Part shown: in pieces, positions 17,062 to 26,757 of the stretch | How positions within the stretch are numbered: position 1 is the first letter of the stretch | Layout: each line of letters begins with the position of its first letter | Source: Arthrobacter sp. AZCC_0090 | Lineage (GTDB): Bacteria; Actinomycetota; Actinomycetes; Actinomycetales; Micrococcaceae | NCBI RefSeq assembly: GCF_014207375.1 | Contig: NZ_JACHEE010000005.1 | Location: 124,001 to 188,000 of the forward strand | DNA: 64,000 nucleotides | Direction: 5' to 3' | Notes under the pieces: model-generated | Seen by the model: the letters and a program-made list of their open reading frames with translations, nothing else | What the model was told of the DNA's origin: nothing | Database searches by the model: none | Made by a program: the position numbers and the translations under genes

Positions 17062-18165
17062 CTAGCTGGCGCGCTCCACCACGGCGTGGGCGAAGTTCGT
17101 GAGCGATTCCTTGACCACGCCTTCGGGCAGCGGCTTCAAGGCCTCGATGGCTTCCGCGGACCACTGACGCGCAATGACCCACGATTCGGCGGTGACGGGA
17201 TGCTCACGCAGCCCGGCGACAGCCAGCGCCAGCGCCTCATCGGAGGACAAGTCGCCGTCCACCAGCTTCAAGAGTTCGACGGCGGAGTGGTCGCCATTGT
17301 CGGCGGCCTTGCGGAGCAGCAAAACGGGCAGGGTCGGCACGCCTTCGCGGAGGTCAGTCCCCGGGGATTTGCCCGACTTGACCTTGACGCCGGTGACGTC
17401 AATGACATCGTCGGCCAGTTGGAAGGCCACGCCCACCTTCTCGCCGTATTCCACCAGCACGTCCTCGAAAGCCTCGTCCGCACCCGCGAAGATGGCACCG
17501 AGTTGTCCGGAGGCAGCAACCAGGGATCCGGTCTTGTCGGCGATGACGGAGAGGTAGTGCTCTACGGCGTCTTCGCCTTCACGCGGGCCTACGGTTTCGT
17601 GCAATTGGCCAAGGCACAGGCGTTCGAAGGTGCGGGCCTGGATTCCCAAGGCACGCGAGCCGAGCTCGGACACCAGGATCGAGGCTCGGGCGAAGATCAG
17701 GTCGCCGGTGAGGATTGCCACCGAGTTGCCCCAGACTTCATGGGCTGTGGGGGCGCCGCGGCGGAAGGGAGCGGAGTCCATCACGTCGTCGTGATAGAGC
17801 GTCGCGAGGTGCGTCAGTTCAACCACGACGGCGGCTTGGACCACTTCCGGGCGGGAGGCGTCGCCGAGGTGGGCACACAGGAGAGTCAACAGCGGGCGGA
17901 TGCGCTTGCCGCCGGCTTCCACCAGGTGACGCGACGTTGCGTCAGCCAGTGGATCCGAGTTGGCGATTGCTTCGCGGAGCTTCTTTTCCACGCGGGCAAG
18001 GTTGGTGGTGATGGCAGGACCCAGTTCCACATCCTTGGCGATCGCCGCAAAACCGGCAGGAAGCTGCAGGCCCGTGGCGATCGCGGTGGTGGTGGGAGCG
18101 GGTTCGACAGTGTCCGGCAGGCCGTGCCCGGCGTGCGTCCAACTGTGTTCGGCAGAGTGAGTCAC
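17062..18165 (-). CDS. Trans-polyprenyl diphosphate synthase (menaquinone side chain)
   Basis: 367 residues from a GTG. The first Asp-rich motif is DDVMD (in TLYHDDVMDSAPFRRG) and the second DDVID, both intact, so it should condense isopentenyl diphosphate onto an allylic primer. The length and the neighbours menG, a MenJ-like reductase and menF point to the menaquinone side chain (heptaprenyl to nonaprenyl). The chain length cannot be read from sequence by eye. It lies 9 bp after the reductase gene, in one operon with it and menG. The first 45 residues are poorly conserved. Confidence 0.92.
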   Translation of the reverse strand: MTHSAEHSWTHAGHGLPDTVEPAPTTTAIATGLQLPAGFAAIAKDVELGPAITTNLARVEKKLREAIANSDPLADATSRHLVEAGGKRIRPLLTLLCAHLGDASRPEVVQAAVVVELTHLATLYHDDVMDSAPFRRGAPTAHEVWGNSVAILTGDLIFARASILVSELGSRALGIQARTFERLCLGQLHETVGPREGEDAVEHYLSVIADKTGSLVAASGQLGAIFAGADEAFEDVLVEYGEKVGVAFQLADDVIDVTGVKVKSGKSPGTDLREGVPTLPVLLLRKAADNGDHSAVELLKLVDGDLSSDEALALAVAGLREHPVTAESWVIARQWSAEAIEALKPLPEGVVKESLTNFAHAVVERAS

Positions 18166-18174
18166 GGGTTAACC

Positions 18175-19518
18175 CTAACTTTTCGCGGTGGAAAGCGTTG
18201 ATTCGGTGCCGGCGCGGGTTGATGCGGCGGTGGACGTGGTGTTGGAGGTGGCCGGGACCAGCATCTCGAGAACGCGGATGACGCGATCCTCGAAACCCTT
18301 GGCGGAGGCATCCGTGAGGTTGGCGAGCATCCTCACCACCAAGCGCATCAGCACCGGAACGGGCATGCCGGTTCGCAGTGCGAGTTTCATGACGGCGGGC
18401 TTGCCAATGAGCGCCGCAAAGATGCGTCCCAGGGTGAAGTGTGAACCCCATTGGTCCCGCACGTAGTCCGCGTAGCGAGAAAGGTGCACGTCGGCGTCGT
18501 CGTGCGTCCATCCCGCGGAACGGGAGCGCGAGGACGCGTCAATGATGAACTCGGCCGCAAAGCGGGCGGACTCCATGGCGTAGGAGATGCCCTCGCCGTT
18601 GAACGGAGAAACCATGCCGCCAGCGTCCCCCAGGAGCATGAGCCCCGGCGAGTAGTGCGGGGTGCGATTGAAGCCCATAGGCAGGGCGGCGCCGCGGATC
18701 TCCCCCACCTGGTTTTCGGGCGTGTAGCCCCACTCGGAGGGCATTCCGGCGGTCCACTCGCGCAGGACTTGTTTGTAGTCGAGCTTGCCGAATTCCTTGG
18801 AGGAGTTCAGGATTCCGAGGCCAACGTTGGACGTGCCATCCCCGACGCCGAACACCCAACCGTAGCCGGGCAGCGGTTTGCCGGACTTGCCGGGGAGCTC
18901 AAGCCAGCCTTCCATCCAGTCGTCGTCGTGGCGGGGCGAACTGAAGTAGGTGCGGACGGCGACACCGAGCGGGCGGTCGTCGCGCTTGTGCATACCGAGC
19001 GAAACGGCCGTGCGGGTGGAGTTTCCGTCTGCGGCGAGGACGACGTCGGCATGGAAGTCGCGCGTTTCGCCCGTCTTTCGTCCGGACTCGTCGAGGAGTG
19101 CGGCCCGTGCGCCGATGACCCGCCCGGCGTCGTCGCGCAGGGCTTCGGTGACACTGTGGCGTTCAAGCACGACGGCGCCCGACTCCTGCGCGTGCCGGGC
19201 CAGCTCTTCGTCGAATCCGAGGCGGGTGCGGATGAGCCCGTACGTGGGAAAATCGGCGACCTCGGGCCAGGGCAGCTCAATGGTGCGGCCACCGGCGATC
19301 AGGCGGAGCCCCTTGTTGCGGCGCCAGCCCTCGTCTTCGGCGTGCCGGAGGCCGAGTTTCTGGATTTCGCGGACCGCCCGCGGAGTGAGGCCGTCGCCGC
19401 AGACCTTTTCGCGAGGAAAGCTGGTCTTTTCCAGCACCGTGACGGCAATGCCAGCCTGGGCAAGGTAGTACGCGGCGGTGGACCCGGCTGGTCCTGCGCC
19501 GACAATGAGTACGTTCAC
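18175..19518 (-). CDS. Geranylgeranyl-reductase-family FAD enzyme (MenJ-like)
   Basis: 447 residues from a GTG at 19518 behind AAGGA. The frame extends 46 codons upstream into menG and is not used. FAD site VLIVGAGPAGSTAAYYL at the N-terminus, the family motif KVCGDGLTPRA near residue 45, and GDAGGMVSPFNGEGISYAMESG-like sequence near residue 300. In mycobacteria a related enzyme (MenJ) saturates one isoprene unit of menaquinone. Partially saturated menaquinones are usual in Arthrobacter relatives. This role is inferred from its place between menG and the prenyl synthase. Confidence 0.88.
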   Translation of the reverse strand: MNVLIVGAGPAGSTAAYYLAQAGIAVTVLEKTSFPREKVCGDGLTPRAVREIQKLGLRHAEDEGWRRNKGLRLIAGGRTIELPWPEVADFPTYGLIRTRLGFDEELARHAQESGAVVLERHSVTEALRDDAGRVIGARAALLDESGRKTGETRDFHADVVLAADGNSTRTAVSLGMHKRDDRPLGVAVRTYFSSPRHDDDWMEGWLELPGKSGKPLPGYGWVFGVGDGTSNVGLGILNSSKEFGKLDYKQVLREWTAGMPSEWGYTPENQVGEIRGAALPMGFNRTPHYSPGLMLLGDAGGMVSPFNGEGISYAMESARFAAEFIIDASSRSRSAGWTHDDADVHLSRYADYVRDQWGSHFTLGRIFAALIGKPAVMKLALRTGMPVPVLMRLVVRMLANLTDASAKGFEDRVIRVLEMLVPATSNTTSTAASTRAGTESTLSTAKS

Positions 19519-19540
19519 AGCGTCCTTGTTAATGAGCCGG

Positions 19541-20317
19541 TCAGCGGGACTGATCGCCGGCTTGGCGGCGCGGCTTGATCTGGCGGCGCAGCTTGGCCAC
19601 AGGGACGCTTTCCCTGTGTTCAGCCCCGGGCTTCTGGGCGCGGTGCACGGCCACAATGCCGCCGCTCAAGTTGCGGTAGTTGACGTCGGTCCAGCCGGCT
19701 TCCTGCAGCCAGGCGGCCAGGTGGTCCTGGTCCGGCCAAGCGCGGATGGACTCGGCAAGGTACACGTACGCGTCCGGGTTGGAGGAGACCTTGGTGGCGA
19801 TGGCCGGCAGCGCACGCATGAGGTATTCGGTGTACATGGTCCGCCAGAGGGGCACTACGGGGGCCGAGAATTCGGCAATGACCAGTCGTCCGCCCGGCTT
19901 GGTGACGCGAAGCATTTCCTCGAGGGCCTTGTGCGGTTCGTTGACGTTGCGCAGGCCGAATGAAATGGTGCACGCGTCAAAGGAGTTGTCCGCGAACGGC
20001 AGGTTGGTGGCGTCCCCGGCAACGAAGTTGATGTCCGGGCGGCGGCGCTTGCCAACCTTGAGCATCCCTAGCGAGAAATCGCAAGCCACAACATCCACTC
20101 CGGCGTCGGCATACGGTTCGCTGGAGGTGCCCGTACCTGCAGCCAGATCCAGGACCTTCTGGCCTACCCGAACATCCATCGCTTCCACGACGACGCGGCG
20201 CCAACGCCGGGTCTGCCCCATGGACAGGACATCGTTGACGACGTCGTATTTGGGGGCGACATCGTCAAACATCGTCGCAACTTCGTCCGGACGCTTTTCC
20301 AAGGATGCTCGGTTCAC
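19541..20317 (-). CDS. menG: Demethylmenaquinone methyltransferase (MenG/UbiE)
   Basis: 258 residues from a GTG. SAM-binding motif [11 protein letters not shown] (about residues 55-65), UbiE signatures near the N-terminus ([20 protein letters not shown]) and [20 protein letters not shown]. It methylates demethylmenaquinone in the last step of the pathway. First gene of a menG-reductase-prenyl synthase operon, divergent from menF with 147 bp between. The basic C-terminal tail ([17 protein letters not shown]) is an extension beyond the usual family end. Confidence 0.95.
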   Translation of the reverse strand: MNRASLEKRPDEVATMFDDVAPKYDVVNDVLSMGQTRRWRRVVVEAMDVRVGQKVLDLAAGTGTSSEPYADAGVDVVACDFSLGMLKVGKRRRPDINFVAGDATNLPFADNSFDACTISFGLRNVNEPHKALEEMLRVTKPGGRLVIAEFSAPVVPLWRTMYTEYLMRALPAIATKVSSNPDAYVYLAESIRAWPDQDHLAAWLQEAGWTDVNYRNLSGGIVAVHRAQKPGAEHRESVPVAKLRRQIKPRRQAGDQSR

Positions 20318-20464
20318 CCTGCAATTGTCTCAGACAAATTTGGGAAGAACTTTCGGGGCACTCCGTGCCGGCGCGGGTTCTCCTTGGGGCGCCACGGGTT
20401 TCCGTCTGGAGTTCCTGCCAGCCGACGCGGCTCCCCTTGCCCGCGGGAGTAATGTTGTTCCATC

Positions 20465-21886
20465 ATGACGAGCACGCTCCGCACTTTGACAGTCCCCCTC
20501 GATGTTGATTCATCCTCCGGGGGGCTGCCGTCGTTTCTGGTCCGGGACGACGTCCTGTGCTGGTCCCGCCGCGAGAACGGACTGGTGGGCTTTGGCGAAC
20601 TCGAACGCTTCACTGCCACCGGGCCCGATCGCTTTCTTGAGGCCGATATCTGGTGGCGCCATCTCGTCATTGAGGCCGACATCACAGATCCCCTTGAGAT
20701 CCCCGGCACCGGCCCCGTGGCCTTTGGTTCCTTTGCATTCTCCAAGACCTCCCCCTTTGAATCGCGCCTGATCCTTCCAGAAATCGTGGTCGGGATCCGG
20801 GATGGGCAGTCATGGCTCACCCAGTTAACGCTCGACGACGTCGAACTCACCGAGGCGGGCGCCCTCACCGCACTCGCGGGCTGGCTCAGCCCCGCGGACG
20901 GTGAGTCAGAGGAACGCGAGTCAGAGGACGGCGAGCTTACGGCGGCGGGAGGCTCCGGCGTCGGGCACCCAACTAACTCGCAGTTGTTGTCGTTTAGAAC
21001 GCTCATAACGACAACAAATGCGAGTCAGTTGGGGGACGGGAAGGTCACGCTGGAGAGCGGTTCACTGAGCGAAGCCGACTGGATGCAGGCCGTTGCGGAC
21101 GGCGTGACGGAAATCCGGACGGGAAGGCTCGAGAAACTCGTCCTCGCCCGCGATGTTGTGGCAACGTTGCCCGACGGCGTCAACGCCGCCCAGGTGCTCC
21201 GGCAGCTGGCCAGCCGATACCGCGAATGCTGGACATACGGCGTCGACGGCTTGGTGGGTGCGACGCCGGAAATGCTCATCCAGGTGGAGGGCCGGACTGC
21301 GCAGGCGCGAGTCCTGGCCGGGACGTTGGACCGCCGTGACGCTGTGGGGATGGACGGCTCCCCCATGGAATACGCCGAACGGGTGCTGGCCGGTTCCGAG
21401 AAGCAACGGCATGAGCATGAGATCGCCATCCAATCGCTGACCACGCAGCTTGCACCGTTCTCCGAAGCCATGAACGCCCACAGCGAACCATTCATCCTGG
21501 AGCTGCCCAATGTGTGGCATCTGGCATCGGATGTGAAGGCCGAGCTCGCCGATATCGAGGGACATGTCCCTACGTGTTTGGCCCTGATCAACGCACTTCA
21601 CCCCACGGCCGCCGTGTGCGGGACACCTACCTTGGTTGCCGGGGAACTGATCCGGGAGCTTGAGCACATGGATCGAGGCCCCTACGCGGGACCGGTCGGA
21701 TGGCTCGACGCCGCGGGCAACGGGGAGTGGGGCATCGCGCTTCGTGGTGCAATCATCGAGAGTCCGAACACCGTGCGCCTCTATGCGGGCTGCGGGATCG
21801 TCGAAGGCTCCGTTCCCGAGGCTGAGCTGGCCGAGACGTGGGCTAAATTCCGGCCGATGCTTGAGTCGCTGGGTATCAGCCGCTAA
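20465..21886 (+). CDS. menF: Isochorismate synthase (MenF) carrying an in-frame palindromic insert
   Basis: 473 residues. The C-terminal chorismate-binding domain is complete (VLARDVVATLPDG, GATPEMLI, HEHEIAIQSL, HPTAAVCGTP, YAGPVGWLDAAGNGEW). It isomerises chorismate to isochorismate, the first menaquinone-specific step. The poorly conserved N-terminal part holds a 66-bp palindromic repeat (20968-21033), giving about 22 extra residues (around 168-190, NSQLLSFRTLITTTNASQLG) just before the catalytic domain. Because 66 is a multiple of three, the frame is kept. The linker position suggests the enzyme still works; that is inference. Confidence 0.92.
   Translation: MTSTLRTLTVPLDVDSSSGGLPSFLVRDDVLCWSRRENGLVGFGELERFTATGPDRFLEADIWWRHLVIEADITDPLEIPGTGPVAFGSFAFSKTSPFESRLILPEIVVGIRDGQSWLTQLTLDDVELTEAGALTALAGWLSPADGESEERESEDGELTAAGGSGVGHPTNSQLLSFRTLITTTNASQLGDGKVTLESGSLSEADWMQAVADGVTEIRTGRLEKLVLARDVVATLPDGVNAAQVLRQLASRYRECWTYGVDGLVGATPEMLIQVEGRTAQARVLAGTLDRRDAVGMDGSPMEYAERVLAGSEKQRHEHEIAIQSLTTQLAPFSEAMNAHSEPFILELPNVWHLASDVKAELADIEGHVPTCLALINALHPTAAVCGTPTLVAGELIRELEHMDRGPYAGPVGWLDAAGNGEWGIALRGAIIESPNTVRLYAGCGIVEGSVPEAELAETWAKFRPMLESLGISR
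20968..21033. repeat. 66-bp palindromic element A inside menF
   Basis: CCCAACT-N2-CTCGCA...TTGTTGTCGTT is mirrored by AACGACAACAA...TGCGAG-N2-AGTTGGG. It has the same length and arm sequence as the intergenic copy at 3073-3138, and it is translated in frame. There is no stop codon in the frame used. Confidence 0.88.
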
Positions 21887-22086
21887 GCCTGCAACTCCAG
21901 GATTCCGTTCCTACCGACCCCTGGCGGATGTCTGGGGTGCGAGACAGTAGCCGTGGCAGGGGGCTTGATTTTTTGCTTGGTAGGTTATCCAATAGTAAAA
22001 CTTAGTTTTCTGTGACGCACATCTCATGTTCGGCGCTACACTATGAACCGATTAGTTTCGCATCCACTGCAACAAAAGGTAAGAAA

Positions 22087-23040
22087 ATGCAGAAATTCCG
22101 TTCGCTTCCGGTCAGTTCGACGCTCAAGGCTGCAACCATCATCGCAATCGGCGCCCTGGCACTGACTGCCTGCACCAACGCCTCAGAGGCGGGCCCGTCG
22201 AGCGCCGCCTCGCCTTCCGGCAGTGCCAATGCAAGCTTTGACCCGAGCACTATCACCAAGGACGACACCCTGGCTGCACTGGTCCCCGCGGCCATCAAGT
22301 CCAAGGGCACACTGACCGTCGGCTCGGACACGACGTATGCTCCTGCGGAATTCCTCGGAACCGACGGCCAGACCCCGGTCGGTTACGACGTCGACATCGC
22401 CAAGGCGATCGGCGCCACCCTTGGCCTGAAGGTCCAGGTGCAGACCGCCGAATTCACGGGCATCCTCCCGGCCCTCGGCCCCAAGTACGACCTGGGCATC
22501 TCGTCCTTCACCATCAACCCTGAGCGTCTCGGCGCCGTCAACATGGTCAGCTACTTCAACGCCGGCACCGCTTGGGCCGTGCAGAAGGGCAACCCGAAGA
22601 AGTTCTCCTTGGATGACATCTGCGGCAAGTCCATCGGCGTGCAGACCGGCACCGTTCAGGAAGACCCGGATCTCTCCGGCCGCAACAAGAAGTGCGCAGC
22701 TGACGGCAAGCAGCCGATCAACATCGTGACGCTCAAGAACCAGACCGACGTCACCACCCGGCTGGTCAACGGCAGCATCGACGCCATGGCAGCCGACTCC
22801 CCCATCATCGGTTACGCCCTGACCCAGACCAACGGCCAGCTCGAGCGGTTCGGCGACGTTTACGACGCCGCTCCCCAGGGAATCGCTGTCGCGAAGTCTG
22901 ACACCGCCCTCGCCGATGTCATCCAGAAGACCCTCACCAAGCTCATGTCTGACGGCTCCTACAAGAAGATCCTCACTGGCTGGGGCAACGCCGAAGGCGC
23001 CATCACCAAGTCCGAGGTCAACCCGGCGGTCAAGTCTTGA
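22087..23040 (+). CDS. Polar amino-acid ABC transporter substrate-binding lipoprotein
   Basis: 317 residues from the ATG at 22087 behind AAAGGTAAG. Signal peptide with lipobox LTAC (lipidated Cys29), then a Ser/Ala-rich linker. The family-3 solute-binding fold shows as LTVGSDTTYAPAEF, GYDVDIAKAIGATLGL, GVQTGTVQED and MAADSPIIGYAL. Ligand not determinable by eye; glutamate/glutamine-type or other polar amino acids are usual. First of a three-gene operon with a permease and an ATPase. Confidence 0.93.
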   Translation: MQKFRSLPVSSTLKAATIIAIGALALTACTNASEAGPSSAASPSGSANASFDPSTITKDDTLAALVPAAIKSKGTLTVGSDTTYAPAEFLGTDGQTPVGYDVDIAKAIGATLGLKVQVQTAEFTGILPALGPKYDLGISSFTINPERLGAVNMVSYFNAGTAWAVQKGNPKKFSLDDICGKSIGVQTGTVQEDPDLSGRNKKCAADGKQPINIVTLKNQTDVTTRLVNGSIDAMAADSPIIGYALTQTNGQLERFGDVYDAAPQGIAVAKSDTALADVIQKTLTKLMSDGSYKKILTGWGNAEGAITKSEVNPAVKS

Positions 23041-23075
23041 GTATTCCCGCCACCGATAACAAATCAGGTGCACAG

Positions 23076-24050
23076 ATGGATCATCATCAACAAGGCCACG
23101 CAGCGCCGGTGCTGAACGACGCTGTGCCGGTCAGGCATCCGGGCCGCTGGATCAGCGCCATCATCGTTGTTGGCGCCGTGATCCTTATGATTCAGAGCGC
23201 GATCACGAACCCCAACTTCCGCTGGGACGTGGTCGGGACTTACATCCTGGACGTCAAGGTCGTCCAGGGCGTGGGCTGGACCCTGCTGCTGACGGTCGCG
23301 GCAATGGTCTTGGCGATCGTTCTGGCCATCCTGCTGGCCGTGATGCGCCAGTCCGACAACCCGGTCCTGCGCTACACAAGCTGGCTCTGGGTCTGGTTTT
23401 TCCGCGGCACCCCGGTTTACACACAGCTTCTCTTCTGGGGACTAGTCACGGTTCTTTATCCCACGATTTCCCTCGGGATTCCTTTTGGCCCTCAACTCGT
23501 GAGCTACGTTCTCTCGGACCCAACCCACGGCCTCATCCCGGCCATCCTGGGCTTGGGCCTGAACGAATCGGCCTACCTGGCCGAAATCTTCCGGGCCGGC
23601 CTGAAGTCCGTGGACAAGGGCCAGACCGAGGCCGCCGAAGCCCTGGGCATGGGCAAGGGAAAGATCATGTGGCGGATCGTCCTGCCGCAGGCCATGCGCA
23701 TCATCGTCCCGCCCACCGGTAATGAGACCATCGGTATGCTCAAGACCACCTCCCTGGTATTGGCCGTGCCGTTCACGCTCGATCTGACCTTCGCGACCAA
23801 CGCGTTGGCCAACCGGATCTACCTACCCATCCCTCTCCTGATCATTGCCGCTTTCTGGTACCTCCTGGTCACCAGTCTTCTCATGGTGGGTCAGCACTAC
23901 ATCGAGAAGTATTACGGCAAGGGCGTGGATACCAACCAGGCTCCGGCCCTCATCAACCCCGCAGCTGCCAAGGCTGCCGCGGCAGTGGCACCGAGCGCAG
24001 AAGCAGAGCCGTCGTTGAAGATGGAATTCCCCGAGGAGGAGGCGAAATGA
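23076..24050 (+). CDS. Polar amino-acid ABC transporter permease
   Basis: 324 residues from the ATG at 23076 with CAGGTG five bases upstream; an in-frame TTG at 23037, overlapping the previous stop, would add 13 residues. HisM/GlnP-type permease with [15 protein letters not shown], the coupling loop [24 protein letters not shown] and about five to six membrane segments. An Ala-rich cytosolic tail of about 35 residues is an extension. Overlaps the ATPase gene as ATGA. Confidence 0.92.
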   Translation: MDHHQQGHAAPVLNDAVPVRHPGRWISAIIVVGAVILMIQSAITNPNFRWDVVGTYILDVKVVQGVGWTLLLTVAAMVLAIVLAILLAVMRQSDNPVLRYTSWLWVWFFRGTPVYTQLLFWGLVTVLYPTISLGIPFGPQLVSYVLSDPTHGLIPAILGLGLNESAYLAEIFRAGLKSVDKGQTEAAEALGMGKGKIMWRIVLPQAMRIIVPPTGNETIGMLKTTSLVLAVPFTLDLTFATNALANRIYLPIPLLIIAAFWYLLVTSLLMVGQHYIEKYYGKGVDTNQAPALINPAAAKAAAAVAPSAEAEPSLKMEFPEEEAK

Positions 24051-24823
24051 CGATCACCACCCAGAAACCGCTGGTACGGATCGAAGGCCTCCACAAGTAC
24101 TTCGGTCCCCACCACGTCCTTCGCGGCATCGACCTGACAGTTAACCAGGGCGAGGTGTCCGTTGTCATCGGCCCGTCTGGTTCAGGCAAGTCCACGATGC
24201 TCCGCTGCGTAAACCTGCTCGAAACCATCAGCGCAGGTCGCATCTCCGTCGGTGACCAGCTGATCGGCTACCGCGAAGTCAACGGCCGTCTCCACGACCT
24301 GAAGGTCAAGGAAATCGCCGCGCAGCGCCGGGAAATCGGCATGGTCTTCCAACGCTTCAACCTGTTCCCGCACAAGACCGCGCTGTACAACGTCATGGAA
24401 GCTCCCGTGCAGGTCAAGGGCAAGAACAAGGCAGTCGCCAAGAAGGCCGCCCTCGAATTGTTGGACCGGGTGGGCCTGGCTGACCGAGCCAACCATTACC
24501 CGGCACAGCTTTCCGGTGGCCAGCAGCAACGCGTCGCGATCGCCCGGGCCCTGGCCATGGAACCGGAATTGATGCTCTTCGACGAACCCACCTCCGCCCT
24601 TGACCCCGAACTCGTGGGCGATGTGCTGAACGTGATGAAGGATCTGGCCAAGTCCGGCATGACCATGATCGTGGTGACCCACGAGATCGGCTTTGCCCGC
24701 GAAGTCGGCGACCGCCTGACCTTCATGGACGGAGGCGTGGTGGTGGAATCGGGCGACCCCCGCGAAATCATCGCCAACCCCCAGCACGCACGCACCAAGG
24801 AATTCCTCAGCCGCGTGCTGTAG
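24047..24823 (+). CDS. Amino-acid ABC transporter ATP-binding protein (GlnQ-type)
   Basis: 258 residues. Walker [11 protein letters not shown]-loop [13 protein letters not shown], signature [15 protein letters not shown], Walker [15 protein letters not shown] and switch [11 protein letters not shown] are all intact. Pairs with the permease and binding protein upstream. A large palindrome directly after the stop probably ends the operon. Confidence 0.95.
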   Translation: MTITTQKPLVRIEGLHKYFGPHHVLRGIDLTVNQGEVSVVIGPSGSGKSTMLRCVNLLETISAGRISVGDQLIGYREVNGRLHDLKVKEIAAQRREIGMVFQRFNLFPHKTALYNVMEAPVQVKGKNKAVAKKAALELLDRVGLADRANHYPAQLSGGQQQRVAIARALAMEPELMLFDEPTSALDPELVGDVLNVMKDLAKSGMTMIVVTHEIGFAREVGDRLTFMDGGVVVESGDPREIIANPQHARTKEFLSRVL

Positions 24824-24834
24824 GTTCGGGCTGC

Positions 24835-24894
24835 CGACACGCAAAATGCCCTGCGCGGCTGGAATTCCAGCTGCGCAGGGCATTTTGTGTGTCG
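24835..24894. terminator. Bidirectional palindromic terminator centred on GAATTC
   Basis: GCAAAATGCCCTGCGC at 24841-24856 faces GCGCAGGGCATTTTGTG at 24873-24889, with flanking CGACAC/GTGTCG and an inner CTGGAATTCCAG. It lies between the convergent importer and menD genes and can serve both. A diverged fragment (CTGGAATTCC..CTGCGCAGGG) lies at about 41094-41116. Confidence 0.8.
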
Positions 24895-24909
24895 CTAGGC
24901 ATTTTTGCG

Positions 24910-26619
24910 CTACGCCCCGAGCAGCACCTGGGACACCGCCGCGGCCACTGCTACCTTGATGCGCGCGTGCAATGGACGCAGCTCGGAACGGTCAGTGCGT
25001 ACCTCGACAATGCTGCGCCCCTTCAAAGGCGCGGCAAGCGCCGTGGCGAGCTCCGCCGTCGTACGCACCGAAGTGTGCCCGACGCCGTATGCCGCGGCCA
25101 GCGCTGCAATGTCGACGCTGTGCGGGGTGCCGAAGAGGCGCTCGACGGCGGTGCCGTAGCCGCCGTCGTCCTCCACCTTGCCGTGCTCGAGGAGGCCGAA
25201 AATGCCCCCTCCGGCGTCGTTGAGGACCACGATGCGGAGGTCCGGTCCTGGTTCTCCGGCTCCAAGGAACAGGCCACCGGCGTCGTGCAGGAAGGTGACG
25301 TCGCCCAGGAGGAGGGTGGTTTCGCGGCCTGCGCCAAGGGCGATTCCGGTTGCCGTGGAGATGGTGCCATCGATGCCGGCGAGGCCACGGTTCGCGAACA
25401 CCGTAGCGAGGGGCTCGGGGCTGGGCTGTCCGGCGAGGTCGACGTCGCGGATGCCGTTGGAGGAGCCCAGGACCAGCTGTCCGCGCGCGTGTTTCCAAAC
25501 GGTGGCTCCCACGGCGGGTCCGTTGGCTGCCTGCTCCGCCTCGAGGATGCCGTCGAGCGCGCGTTGGGCTGCGGCCCCGGCCAGGAGCCAGGCGTCGAGC
25601 CACTCATCCGAGCCACGGCCAGCGAAGCCAGCCAACTCAGTCAGCGAATCAAAGCGTTCCTCGCTGCGCCGGCCGTGTTCGTACCAGGCCACAGGAACGG
25701 GCTCGTACATGGCGGCGCGAAGGTCTCCGCGGGCCAACAAAGAGGCGACGGGCCGCGACAGCGTAGGCCGACCGAAGACCACCACCCGCTCGATCGGCAG
25801 TGCAGAGCCACGCCCGAAGTTGTCCAACATGAGGCGGTACGGCCCGACGGCGTTGGGACCGAAGCGCGCGTTGGACGACGGCTCGGCCAGCAACGGAAGG
25901 CCGTGGGCGCGGGCGAACGCCTCGGCGACCGGACCGGCGTCGTGCCCCGCCAAAACCACCGTCCGCCGTTCCGCTAGTTCGGCGGGAGCGGGGGGCATGC
26001 TCAGTGGCTGGGGACCGGAGTCGTAGTGGAAAACTCCGTGTCCCTTGGTGGCGGGCAGCGCCTCGCCCGGTTCCGGAACCAGAGGCTCGCGGAACGCCAG
26101 GTTGAGCTGCACCGGCCCGGGGGGCGTGTCTTCAAGGGCGCCCGTTGCAGCATAGATGGCAGTCTCGACGGCCCTCCGCGGGTTGCTGCCAGCGGCGATG
26201 TCGACGGCGAAACGAACGTGCTCGCCGAAGAGGTCCAGTTGGATGGTGGTCTGGTTGGCGCCGGTGCCGTGGAGCTCGGCCGGGCGATCGGCTGAAAGGA
26301 CCACGAGGGGCACGGCGGCGTGGTTGGCCTCCATGACCGCGGGGAGAAGATTCCCGACGGCGGTGCCCGAGGTGGTGAGGACGGCCGCCGGGGCTCCCGT
26401 GGACAGGGCCAGGCCAAGGGCCGTGAAACCGGCAGAGCGCTCGTCGATCCTGACCAGGAGCCGGACGTTCCCGGCCGCTTCGGCCTCGGCCAGCGCATAC
26501 GCCATGGGTGCCGAGCGCGAACCGGGAGAGACCACCACGTGCCGCACACCGCCGTCGAGCAGCGCCTTGACGGCGATCCGGGCAGCGGCGAGGGAGCTCA
26601 GGGAGCCTTGCGAAGTCAC
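24910..26619 (-). CDS. menD: SEPHCHC synthase (MenD)
   Basis: 569 residues from a GTG. Thiamine-diphosphate enzyme with the MenD N-terminus (GGVRHVVVSPGSRSAPMAYALAE, RIDERSAGFTALGLAL) and a ThDP/Mg segment LLLGDVTFLHDAGGLFLG with VLNDAGGGIFGLLEHG. It joins 2-oxoglutarate and isochorismate to give the SEPHCHC intermediate. Convergent with the amino-acid importer. The menaquinone genes here are split into several transcription units. Confidence 0.95.
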   Translation of the reverse strand: MTSQGSLSSLAAARIAVKALLDGGVRHVVVSPGSRSAPMAYALAEAEAAGNVRLLVRIDERSAGFTALGLALSTGAPAAVLTTSGTAVGNLLPAVMEANHAAVPLVVLSADRPAELHGTGANQTTIQLDLFGEHVRFAVDIAAGSNPRRAVETAIYAATGALEDTPPGPVQLNLAFREPLVPEPGEALPATKGHGVFHYDSGPQPLSMPPAPAELAERRTVVLAGHDAGPVAEAFARAHGLPLLAEPSSNARFGPNAVGPYRLMLDNFGRGSALPIERVVVFGRPTLSRPVASLLARGDLRAAMYEPVPVAWYEHGRRSEERFDSLTELAGFAGRGSDEWLDAWLLAGAAAQRALDGILEAEQAANGPAVGATVWKHARGQLVLGSSNGIRDVDLAGQPSPEPLATVFANRGLAGIDGTISTATGIALGAGRETTLLLGDVTFLHDAGGLFLGAGEPGPDLRIVVLNDAGGGIFGLLEHGKVEDDGGYGTAVERLFGTPHSVDIAALAAAYGVGHTSVRTTAELATALAAPLKGRSIVEVRTDRSELRPLHARIKVAVAAAVSQVLLGA

Positions 26620-26650
26620 CGCACCAGTCTATTAGCGGCGCCTCCCCTCC

Positions 26651-26723
26651 AACGCTCGCTCACCTATGGGCGCCAAAACCCAAACGCTCGCTCACCTTTG
26701 AAAGCAAAGGTGAGCGAGCGTTT
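26651..26723. repeat. AACGCTCGCTCA-family hairpin, 3' of phoX
   Basis: A perfect 19-bp inverted repeat (26682-26700 and 26705-26723) with loop AAAG, plus an extra direct copy of AACGCTCGCTCACC at 26651. It shares its 12-mer with 13-75. It lies in the 138-bp gap between the phoX stop and the menD start, so it is placed to end phoX transcription. Confidence 0.8.
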
Positions 26724-26757
26724 CACGGCCGGCAGGACGTCAGGGGAAGGGGAAGGG

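Noticed and set aside
22011..22042. Promoter for the amino-acid importer (TACACT at 22037)
   Set aside because: The only -35-like hexamer, TGTGAC at 22011, is 20 bp away; too weak to list.
24889..25977. Plus-strand open frame (362 codons) opposite menD
   Set aside because: Shadow of menD with biased composition and no domain pattern.
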